Positions 6,561-12,567 of a stretch of DNA of 16,043 bases are shown here, piece after piece (positions within the stretch are counted from its first letter, which is position 1; the number at the start of each line of letters is the position of its first letter). The translations under genes and the position numbers were made by a program. This DNA comes from Erysipelotrichaceae bacterium (lineage in GTDB: Bacteria > Bacillota_I > Bacilli_A > Erysipelotrichales > Erysipelotrichaceae). The notes beneath the pieces were generated by a model. The model was not told the DNA's origin and searched no databases. It saw only the letters and a list, made by a program, of their open reading frames with translations. Location: positions 1 to 16,043 of the forward strand of contig JABUSI010000423.1 in assembly GCA_021442745.1 (NCBI GenBank), in the 5' to 3' direction.

Positions 6561-7037
6561 TTAATCAACACACATTACCACATCATGTAAGTCGACATGA
6601 TTGTTTAAACGTAAATTACGACAAACGTGTTCTTTCGAGTTGACAACAATTAACATCGTTGTCATATCAATGTTATTCGATGCCATTATTTCAGAATCAA
6701 AGCGTATTAACGGTTCACCTTTTTTAACATGGTCATTCTGATACAGTTTACTAAACCCTTTACCGGCTAAGTTAACAGTATCCAGACCGATATGAATCAT
6801 TATTTCCGCTTTATTCGCAGCTTTTAAACCAATCGCATGCAATGTTTCGGATAACATCATTACTTCAGCATCACATGGCGCATAGATAATAGTATCCTCA
6901 GGTACAAAGGCTATACCATCGCCCATCATCTTAGTTGCAAAGACAGGGTCGTTCACCTTTTCCAAAGCAATAGTGTCCCCTTTTACAATAGCCATCAGTT
7001 CCAGGCTGTTTTTCTTCTTAAAAATATCGAAAATCAT
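6561..7037 (-). CDS. PTS glucose-family EIIA component
   Basis: A 158-residue EIIA of the glucose (Crr) family, a cytosolic phosphocarrier between HPr and the EIIB domain. The two active-site histidines are H67 (TLHAIGL) and H82 (IHIGLDTVNLAGKGF), 15 residues apart as in EIIA-Glc; H82 is the expected phosphorylation site. I start at the ATG at 7037, which overlaps the GH4 stop codon as ATGA and gives a normal EIIA start (MIFDIFKKK). The frame also permits a TTG at 7052 but that would overlap further. It is the last gene of the operon and supplies the EIIA function that the EIICB protein lacks. Confidence 0.93.
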   Translation of the reverse strand: MIFDIFKKKNSLELMAIVKGDTIALEKVNDPVFATKMMGDGIAFVPEDTIIYAPCDAEVMMLSETLHAIGLKAANKAEIMIHIGLDTVNLAGKGFSKLYQNDHVKKGEPLIRFDSEIMASNNIDMTTMLIVVNSKEHVCRNLRLNNHVDLHDVVMCVD

Positions 7038-8392
7038 TTTAATTCCGGCCAATACTCTTTATTAGCTTCAATCATGTCATCAAGAATAGCTTTCGCAACA
7101 CTCATGCTTGGAATTGTCTTATTTAATGTGAAAGCCTGTAAAACCTTTTCATAGCTTCCTTCAATAGCTCCCTGAACCAACAATTTTTCGCAATTCAGTT
7201 GTTGCATCATTAAACCTTGCTCAAACAAACCAATCGGATCTCTTGAAATTACTTCCGGACCATTCTTACCGATATAAGCAGGCACTTCCACCATTGCATC
7301 GTATGGCATATTCGGAATGGTTCCTCTGTTTTCCGTAATAATCAGGAATCTCTGTTTCGTGTCATTCTTCAAGGCAATTGCCAAATCAGCAATCCAATCG
7401 CCATGTGAGCCGGCATAGAAGACTTTCTCATCGATAACCCCTGTTTCCAGGTATTTATCAATACCATTAAACAAGTTGGCTTCTCTTGATTCCATTACTT
7501 CATTCGCTCTTGTATGGTTAGGATCTGAATGTTCAACGAATTCTTTCGCTTGTAAATAATAATTCAAGTAAGTATTCGGCAGTTTATCCGGGAAATTTTC
7601 CATAATCTCATAAACACCCTTCCAAACATAATACCAACTTCCTTTTGTGTGACGGTTTTTGTCATTGGAAGAAGCTAAAGCCTGTTTATCCTTTAAATAA
7701 GCAGCCGGTAATAAGATCTGTTGTTCTTTGATATATTGTCTTAAATCCGGCAGAATATCTTTTCCCTGATACTCAATCTTTGTAAACCAACCAAAGTGAT
7801 TCAAGCCGAAGTAATCATAAACAATATTCTGCTTGTCTTTGATTTCCATAGCTGCAGCCACCACATCAATGATAGCAATCGGCATATCACAGATGTTAAT
7901 AATACGGGCATTTGGTCTTAATACCCGACAAGCTTCCGAAACAATTGCTGCCGGGTTTGAATAGTTCAGAATCCAGTGTGTAGGTTTCGCATACTTCTCA
8001 GCATCATCAATCACTTTCATCATCGGGAAGATGGTTCTTAAGCCATAAGCCATACCACCCGCACCACAAGTTTCCTGACCAACGCAACCATGTTTTAATG
8101 GAATCTTTTCATCCTGTTCACGCATTGCGTATAAACCGACACGCATTTGCGCAAAGATAAAATCCGCATTATCATACGCTTCTTTTTCATCATAAGTAAC
8201 GGTTAATTTAATACCGGACTTTAATTCCTCATCTAAAATCCATTTAACAACAACAGCTACTTTATCTTGTCTTTCTTTATAGATATCAAACAATCGGATT
8301 TCATCGACTTCTAATTCGTCTTTTCTTAAGGCAATGGATTTAACAATACCTGCAGTGAAGGTACTACCACCACCAACAATTGTTATTATCAT
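7034..8392 (-). CDS. glvA: 6-phospho-alpha-glucosidase, glycoside hydrolase family 4
   Basis: A 452-residue GH4 enzyme of the GlvA/MalH type, which cleaves phosphorylated alpha-glucosides such as maltose 6-phosphate inside the cell using NAD+ and a divalent metal. The NAD-binding loop is IVGGGSTFTAG at the N-terminus. Metal and catalytic region residues are C168 (NICDMP) and H199 (GLNHFGW), equivalent to C171 and H202 of Bacillus GlvA. VGQETCGAGGMAYGLRTI, NYSNPAAIV, PNHTRANEVME and the C-terminal EANKEYWPEL closely match GlvA. The ATG at 8392 has AGGAG six bases upstream. It lies between EIICB (9-base gap) and EIIA (ATGA overlap). The exact disaccharide is inferred. Confidence 0.95.
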   Translation of the reverse strand: MIITIVGGGSTFTAGIVKSIALRKDELEVDEIRLFDIYKERQDKVAVVVKWILDEELKSGIKLTVTYDEKEAYDNADFIFAQMRVGLYAMREQDEKIPLKHGCVGQETCGAGGMAYGLRTIFPMMKVIDDAEKYAKPTHWILNYSNPAAIVSEACRVLRPNARIINICDMPIAIIDVVAAAMEIKDKQNIVYDYFGLNHFGWFTKIEYQGKDILPDLRQYIKEQQILLPAAYLKDKQALASSNDKNRHTKGSWYYVWKGVYEIMENFPDKLPNTYLNYYLQAKEFVEHSDPNHTRANEVMESREANLFNGIDKYLETGVIDEKVFYAGSHGDWIADLAIALKNDTKQRFLIITENRGTIPNMPYDAMVEVPAYIGKNGPEVISRDPIGLFEQGLMMQQLNCEKLLVQGAIEGSYEKVLQAFTLNKTIPSMSVAKAILDDMIEANKEYWPELK

Positions 8393-8401
8393 AGTTTTCT
8401 C

Positions 8402-9946
8402 CTACTCTAAACCGAGATATTCTTTTACCTGATTCTTGATTTCCGGAACTTGCATTCCATAAACAACCTGGATATCATTACCATTTCTGATAATGCCGGA
8501 ATTGCTTGTTTTATTAATGAGTTCATCATTAACTAAAGTTTCATCTTTAACATTAACTCTTAAACGAGTGAAACAGTTATCGACAGTATTGATATTTTCT
8601 TTTCCGCCTAAACCTTCTACGATATATTTGATATCATTGGACGGATCAAAAGCCTTGGCAGGTTCTTTATCATTTGAAGTGTCATCATCCTCTCTGCCCG
8701 GAGTCTTTAAGTTGAACTTCTTGATTAAGAACGTGAATACTACAAAGTAAACAATGATTTCCAGTAAAGCTAACAGATATAACATCGGATAGTTCGTTCT
8801 TTCAACACCGGCAACCAGGTTCATGATTAAGGAAGAAAGGAAGTTCGTTGTAAATCCTGTAACATGGAATACATTCAGCAAAACGATGAATAAGCCGGCG
8901 ATGCAGGAATGAACAACCCATAAAACCGGTGCTGCAAAAGCAAACAGGAAGTCAATCGGTTCCGTAATGGATGCTAAAGAAGCCGTTAAAGCCAATGGAA
9001 TCAAAGTAGCAGCTGTCTTCTTGCGGTTTTCTTTCTTTGCGCAGAAAATGAAGGATGCAACAATACCGAAATAACCGAAAGTCTTGGCAAAACCGGTAAA
9101 CATCCACTTGATACCTTCAGAGAACGGTAAACCGGCTTGAAGTTCAATCATCATAACAATGTAGCTGCCGGCATAAGTTGTATCACCCAAAGTTAAAGTG
9201 TTACCTAAAGCGGAGAATTGGAACGGAGTATAAATCAAGTGATGTAAACCTGTAGGGATCAGGAATCTTTCCAAGAAACCATACAAGAATAAGCCGAAGT
9301 TACCACTGGATGCAATCACGTGAGTTAAAGCACTGATTACGTTCTGAACCGGAGGCCATGCATAGCAGGTTACAAAGCCCATTGTTAATGATACAAATAA
9401 CATGCAGGTGAAAGACCATTTAGCACCTGAGAAGATCTGAGAAATATAACCTTTGAATTGTTTATCGCAGGTTTTATTGAATACAGCGGCAACAAGTAAA
9501 CCTAAGATGATTCCGCCGAAAACACCCATATCCACTACCTGAATACCTAAAACAGTTGATTGACCTGTACCGTATAAACCAATTAACGGTTGCTGTTCTT
9601 TTAACATACCTAAAGTTGTTAAAGTAACATTATTCGCAGTTAAGAACATCAAATAACTCATTAAAGCGATGAATGCAGCTTGTTGCTTGTCTTTTCTGGC
9701 TAAAACGCCGGCGATACCAACACAGAACAATAAGCTTAAGTTATTGATAATAACCATAACACCTTCATAGATAAGTTTTCCTACTAAGGCAACAGGTGTT
9801 GACTTTAAAATCGGAAGAATATCCTGTAAGCTTGAACTTGTTAAAATAGCACCGAATGCCAGGATTAAACCGGCAGCTGAAATGTAAGATAGCGGTGCCA
9901 GCATGGCTTTAGAGAATTTCTCTAAGCTTGAACGTAAATTTTTCAT
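8402..9946 (-). CDS. glvC: PTS alpha-glucoside EIICB component
   Basis: A 514-residue membrane permease of the alpha-glucoside (GlvC/MalB) PTS family, which imports and phosphorylates alpha-glucosides. Residues about 1-410 form the multi-helix EIIC domain with FLERFLIPTGLHHLIYTPF and ITEPIDFLFAFAAPVLWVVH. A linker (KKFNLKTPGRED) leads to a C-terminal EIIB domain (about 435-514) with the phosphorylation site C458 in VDNCFTRLRVNVKDE. There is no EIIA domain; that function is encoded two genes downstream. The ATG at 9946 follows AAGGAAAGG. It is the second gene of the operon, 15 bases after the antiterminator gene. Substrate range is inferred from the family and the GH4 neighbour. Confidence 0.95.
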   Translation of the reverse strand: MKNLRSSLEKFSKAMLAPLSYISAAGLILAFGAILTSSSLQDILPILKSTPVALVGKLIYEGVMVIINNLSLLFCVGIAGVLARKDKQQAAFIALMSYLMFLTANNVTLTTLGMLKEQQPLIGLYGTGQSTVLGIQVVDMGVFGGIILGLLVAAVFNKTCDKQFKGYISQIFSGAKWSFTCMLFVSLTMGFVTCYAWPPVQNVISALTHVIASSGNFGLFLYGFLERFLIPTGLHHLIYTPFQFSALGNTLTLGDTTYAGSYIVMMIELQAGLPFSEGIKWMFTGFAKTFGYFGIVASFIFCAKKENRKKTAATLIPLALTASLASITEPIDFLFAFAAPVLWVVHSCIAGLFIVLLNVFHVTGFTTNFLSSLIMNLVAGVERTNYPMLYLLALLEIIVYFVVFTFLIKKFNLKTPGREDDDTSNDKEPAKAFDPSNDIKYIVEGLGGKENINTVDNCFTRLRVNVKDETLVNDELINKTSNSGIIRNGNDIQVVYGMQVPEIKNQVKEYLGLE

Positions 9947-9961
9947 TTTCTTTTCCTTTCC

Positions 9962-10792
9962 TTAAAACTGATTAACTAATAATTGATTAAGATGAATTAA
10001 CAAATACAGTTTTTCCTGTTCATTAAGATCGTATTTAAAACTCGACTTAATAAATGTTTCAATTTCCTTAATACAATTTTCGTTTAACCTGTGACGTTTT
10101 AACAGCATGTTATACATTACTTCATTATTGACATCGCTTACGTTTTCATTGGAATTGGAGAAAATACGGCTAGCCAGGAAGTTCAGATGCGTTCTGATAC
10201 GCATGGTACTAAGACTATCTTCTTTAAATTCAATGTTGAAGGTTTTCTTGATAATGTTCACACAACCATTAACAAGTCTAACTGTTTCATAAGCGTGTCC
10301 GCCATCTTCCAGATAATTTACCAGATGTAACGCGATATAAGCCGCTTCATCTTCCGGTAAGCGAATATGCAAGACTTTGTCAATTCTTGATAATGCATTA
10401 GTTCCACATTCATAAGCAACGGGGTAAAGCAATCGAACATCCGTGCTCATCAGATTTGGCAAGACAATATTCTGCCGGAATCTTTGAATGGCAAAGCCGA
10501 TATGGTCAACAATCGGCAATAACACCTGTGGTCTGATCTTTAAGCCACGATTCTTAGCATCATTCACAATTGCTTCGCATACTTCAAAACATTCAACGGA
10601 AACTTTGTCAATTAACTTAAGAAGCTCACTTTGTTGTTTATCCTGAAGATAGTAAATACGTTCCACTTTGTTTTCATCAATGTCTTCATTGATGCGTTTG
10701 TGAAAGCCAATACCATTCCCTACAACAAGAGCATCTTTTCCATCAATAATAGTAGCTACGATATTATTGTTCAGAATCTTTAAAGCTTTCAT
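9962..10792 (-). CDS. BglG/LicT-family transcriptional antiterminator
   Basis: A 276-residue RNA-binding regulator: an N-terminal co-antiterminator domain (about 1-56, MKALKILNNNIVATIIDGKD), then PRD1 (about 65-170) and PRD2 (about 171-276). The four PRD histidines used for PTS phosphorylation are present: H97 (PIVDHIGF), H156 (AYIALHL), H202 (RIRTHLNF) and H267 (LYLLIHLNQ), close to 100/159/207/269 in LicT. RNA binding at the RAT upstream of its own gene should prevent the overlapping terminator from forming. The ATG at 10792 has AAAGGAG at normal spacing. Being the first gene behind the terminator, it regulates itself. The usual model is that EIIB phosphorylates PRD1 and inhibits it without sugar, and HPr phosphorylates PRD2 and activates it. 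Confidence 0.95.
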   Translation of the reverse strand: MKALKILNNNIVATIIDGKDALVVGNGIGFHKRINEDIDENKVERIYYLQDKQQSELLKLIDKVSVECFEVCEAIVNDAKNRGLKIRPQVLLPIVDHIGFAIQRFRQNIVLPNLMSTDVRLLYPVAYECGTNALSRIDKVLHIRLPEDEAAYIALHLVNYLEDGGHAYETVRLVNGCVNIIKKTFNIEFKEDSLSTMRIRTHLNFLASRIFSNSNENVSDVNNEVMYNMLLKRHRLNENCIKEIETFIKSSFKYDLNEQEKLYLLIHLNQLLVNQF

Positions 10793-10808
10793 GCTCTACT
10801 CCTTTCTA

Positions 10809-10856
10809 TAACAAAAGGCAATAGCCAGCCCCTTGTAAAAATGGGGAACTATTGCC
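10809..10856 (-). terminator. Leader terminator controlled by antitermination
   Basis: On the minus strand GGCAATAG-TT-CCCC and GGGG-CTGG-CTATTGCC pair around a 10-base loop (10817-10856), followed by TTTTGTT. Its 5' arm overlaps the 3' half of the RAT, the arrangement needed for BglG-type control. It lies between the promoter and the antiterminator gene. Confidence 0.92.
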
Positions 10857-10877
10857 TGATTTAACAGTCACACGTCC
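10845..10877 (-). promoter_or_regulatory. Ribonucleic antiterminator (RAT) site
   Basis: The minus strand shows GGA...GTGACTG, then TTAAAT, then CAGGCAATAG...TCC, which fits the GGA-N-TGTTACTG...CAGGCAAAACC pattern of RATs recognised by LicT/SacY/BglG proteins. It overlaps the downstream terminator and precedes the gene for such a protein. Confidence 0.88.
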
Positions 10878-10891
10878 TTGAATACGCTACC

Positions 10892-10920
10892 ATTATAAAG
10901 CGTATTTTTCACGAATTCAA
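10892..10920 (-). promoter_or_regulatory. Promoter of the alpha-glucoside PTS operon
   Basis: TTGAAT (10915-10920) and TATAAT (10892-10897) are separated by 17 bases on the minus strand. The predicted start near 10885 is just upstream of the RAT. I see no convincing cre site. Confidence 0.8.
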
Positions 10921-10960
10921 CTACTTTTTTACCATTTTTCCAAAAGATTTAACGGTAATT

Positions 10961-10993
10961 GTAACAGAATTTTGTTACTGTCTGATAGTAACA
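10961..10993. repeat. Three alternating TGTTAC half-sites (candidate operator)
   Basis: GTAACA (10961-10966), TGTTACT (10973-10979) and AGTAACA (10987-10993) alternate in orientation, forming two overlapping palindromes: 6-base arms with a 6-base spacer, and 7-base arms with a 7-base spacer. They lie 40-73 bases upstream of the -35 of the PTS operon promoter, a position suited to an activator. A TATAAT at 11007-11012 on the minus strand, without a -35, may be a second promoter, in which case the repeats would be transcribed. Confidence 0.5.
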
Positions 10994-11016
10994 TTTTCAT
11001 ACAAATATTATACCGG

Positions 11017-11049
11017 AAAAAGGCTTTTGAGGATTACCCCGGGAGCCTT
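11017..11049 (-). terminator. Weak terminator after the lipoprotein gene
   Basis: AAGGCT and AGCCTT (11044-11049 with 11020-11025) pair around an 18-base loop and a short T-run follows on the minus strand. It begins about 27 bases after the stop codon at 11076. The stem is short, so termination may be partial. Confidence 0.45.
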
Positions 11050-11075
11050 ATTTTCTGCCTTTCAGAGGACTGTTA

Positions 11076-11510
11076 TTATTTTACAGCCCCTTCTTCAAGA
11101 TTAATTTCGTTACGTTTCAGCCAGATATTGATCTGGTCTTCATCCATATCACCGACATACCCTTCGTTCGGGACACCGTCCTTGACATAATACGTTGTCG
11201 GCGTATATTCCAGATCCGGCAAATAATCCATCAGCCCGTCAAACGTATCTTCATTTTCTTCCCCATCCGCTTCCACAAAATATATGTGCAACGGATAGTT
11301 CTCAATATAAGCATCCAGATACTCCCGGTACAATTTGCAATGTTCGCAATAGGACGCTCCGACATAAAAGATAAACGTTTCCTTGTTGTCGATTTTTTCC
11401 ATCAGTTCGGCAGCTGAAATCCGATCGACGCTTCCCTTGATTTTCGGTTCTTTCTCACAGCCGGTCAAAAGAACCAGCAACACAAGAAGAGATATCAGAA
11501 GTTTCTTCAT
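11076..11510 (-). CDS. Thioredoxin-fold lipoprotein
   Basis: A 144-residue exported lipoprotein. The N-terminus is a lipoprotein signal peptide with positive MKK, a hydrophobic run and the lipobox LLTGC, so C18 should be lipidated and anchor it to the outer face of the membrane. The mature part is a thioredoxin-like domain with the redox motif SYCEHCK (C55, C58) and a cis-proline P104 in YTPTTYYVKDG. A role in thiol redox chemistry outside the membrane follows from the family; the partner is unknown. The ATG at 11510 has GGAAGGTGG upstream. It starts 17 bases after the PfkB kinase gene, so the two are probably co-transcribed, an odd combination of functions. Confidence 0.88.
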   Translation of the reverse strand: MKKLLISLLVLLVLLTGCEKEPKIKGSVDRISAAELMEKIDNKETFIFYVGASYCEHCKLYREYLDAYIENYPLHIYFVEADGEENEDTFDGLMDYLPDLEYTPTTYYVKDGVPNEGYVGDMDEDQINIWLKRNEINLEEGAVK

Positions 11511-11527
11511 CGTACCACCTTCCGTTT

Positions 11528-12460
11528 CTACAATTCCCGGATTGTAAAGTCAATGGTATCCATCACTTCACAAACCTTTTCCTTACTCATCAGTTCACTG
11601 ACGGTAAATTCACTCTGCACCGTAACAACGGCAGATGCAATCGCAAACTTAATGCTGTCAACCAAATCCATGTTTTCCATACTGCCATGCACGAAACCGG
11701 CAACGAAACAGTCTCCTGCACCCGTTGCGTTTTTCATCGGCATATACGGATGGTTAATGTGTACCATCCGGTTACGGTCCGCACCGATGACACCGTCTTT
11801 TCCCAGACTGATGATAATCTGCTGCAAGCCGGAATCCAGAAACCACTGCAATGCCTTACGATAGTCATTCGGATCATCCAGTAAAATGCCGGAAATCATT
11901 TCCGCTTCCAGTTTATTCGGTTTCAGCATATACAGCTTATCCATATCAAACAGGATTTTCTGCGCCTTGCTGGTAGAAATCGGATCACAGTAAATCCGAT
12001 GGTTAGCATGTTTCAGAATATACCGGATGATGTCTTCCTCCAGGTTTGTATCCAGTACAATTATATCGTCTTCCTTCATAGACCCGAATACAGTATCCAT
12101 ATAGTCCGGCGTCAGACAATGAAGAATCCTGTTATCGCAGATTGCCAGAGCCATATCATTCTTTGCGTCCATAATTGCCAGATAGTTTGCCGTATTCTCG
12201 TTTGCCTGAATACAATATTTCATATCCATTCCGACCGATTCGCAATACCGGTACATATCCAGTCCGAACGCATCGTTACCCATCGCACTTACCAGTACCA
12301 CATGATCCTTCATCAAAGCTAAATTTTCGGCAATGTTCCGCCCGACTCCGCCAAAGGAACAGCGAACCACACCCGGATTGGAATCTGCCATAATCAATCC
12401 CGAAAACGGTGCTCCCTGAATATCAAGATTCGATCCTCCGATTACATAGACGTTTCCCAT
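11528..12460 (-). CDS. PfkB-family kinase, pseudouridine kinase-like
   Basis: A 310-residue ribokinase/PfkB-fold sugar or nucleoside kinase. The N-terminal signature is VIGGSNLDIQG, followed by SFGGVGRNIAENLALM (PfkB signature 1, 35-50). Signature 2 is NATGAGDCFVAGF with the catalytic base D250 and the anion hole GAGD. The pattern GGSNLDIQG, DSNPG and IYCDPISTSKA resembles pseudouridine kinase (PsuK/YeiC) more than ribokinase or fructokinase, so phosphorylation of pseudouridine is the best guess. The usual partner gene psuG (pseudouridine-5'-phosphate glycosidase) is not in the window. The ATG at 12460 has GAGGA eight bases upstream. A lipoprotein gene follows after 17 bases. Confidence 0.82.
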   Translation of the reverse strand: MGNVYVIGGSNLDIQGAPFSGLIMADSNPGVVRCSFGGVGRNIAENLALMKDHVVLVSAMGNDAFGLDMYRYCESVGMDMKYCIQANENTANYLAIMDAKNDMALAICDNRILHCLTPDYMDTVFGSMKEDDIIVLDTNLEEDIIRYILKHANHRIYCDPISTSKAQKILFDMDKLYMLKPNKLEAEMISGILLDDPNDYRKALQWFLDSGLQQIIISLGKDGVIGADRNRMVHINHPYMPMKNATGAGDCFVAGFVHGSMENMDLVDSIKFAIASAVVTVQSEFTVSELMSKEKVCEVMDTIDFTIREL

Positions 12461-12489
12461 ATGTTTGTCCTCACTTTTTTACACACCTC

Positions 12490-12495
12490 ATTATA
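12490..12495 (-). promoter_or_regulatory. -10 element for the kinase-lipoprotein operon
   Basis: A perfect TATAAT on the minus strand, 29 bases before the ATG at 12460. The hexamer at the -35 position (TAGTTA) is poor. A terminator of the preceding gene lies just upstream, so a promoter is needed here. Confidence 0.45.
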
Positions 12496-12519
12496 CAACA
12501 TTACCTGCCGGATAACTAT

Positions 12520-12556
12520 AAAAAAACGGGAACCCTCTTTTTTGGGGGATTCCCGT
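12520..12556 (-). terminator. Intrinsic terminator of the ankyrin/EF-G-like operon
   Basis: ACGGGAA and TTCCCGT (12526-12532 with 12550-12556) pair, with further C/G pairing inside, and the minus strand continues with seven T. It begins 12 bases after the EF-G-like stop codon. The plus strand also has CTTTTTG after the stem, but no plus-strand gene needs it. Confidence 0.9.
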
Positions 12557-12567
12557 CTTTTTGTTTA

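Noticed and set aside
7037..7052. Longer EIIA start at a TTG at 7052
   Set aside because: The ATG at 7037 gives an ATGA overlap with the GH4 stop and a normal EIIA N-terminus, so the TTG start is less likely.
10898..11000. Catabolite-responsive (cre) site near the PTS promoter
   Set aside because: The closest match on the minus strand, around ATGAAAATGTTAC, misses the central CG and other key positions.
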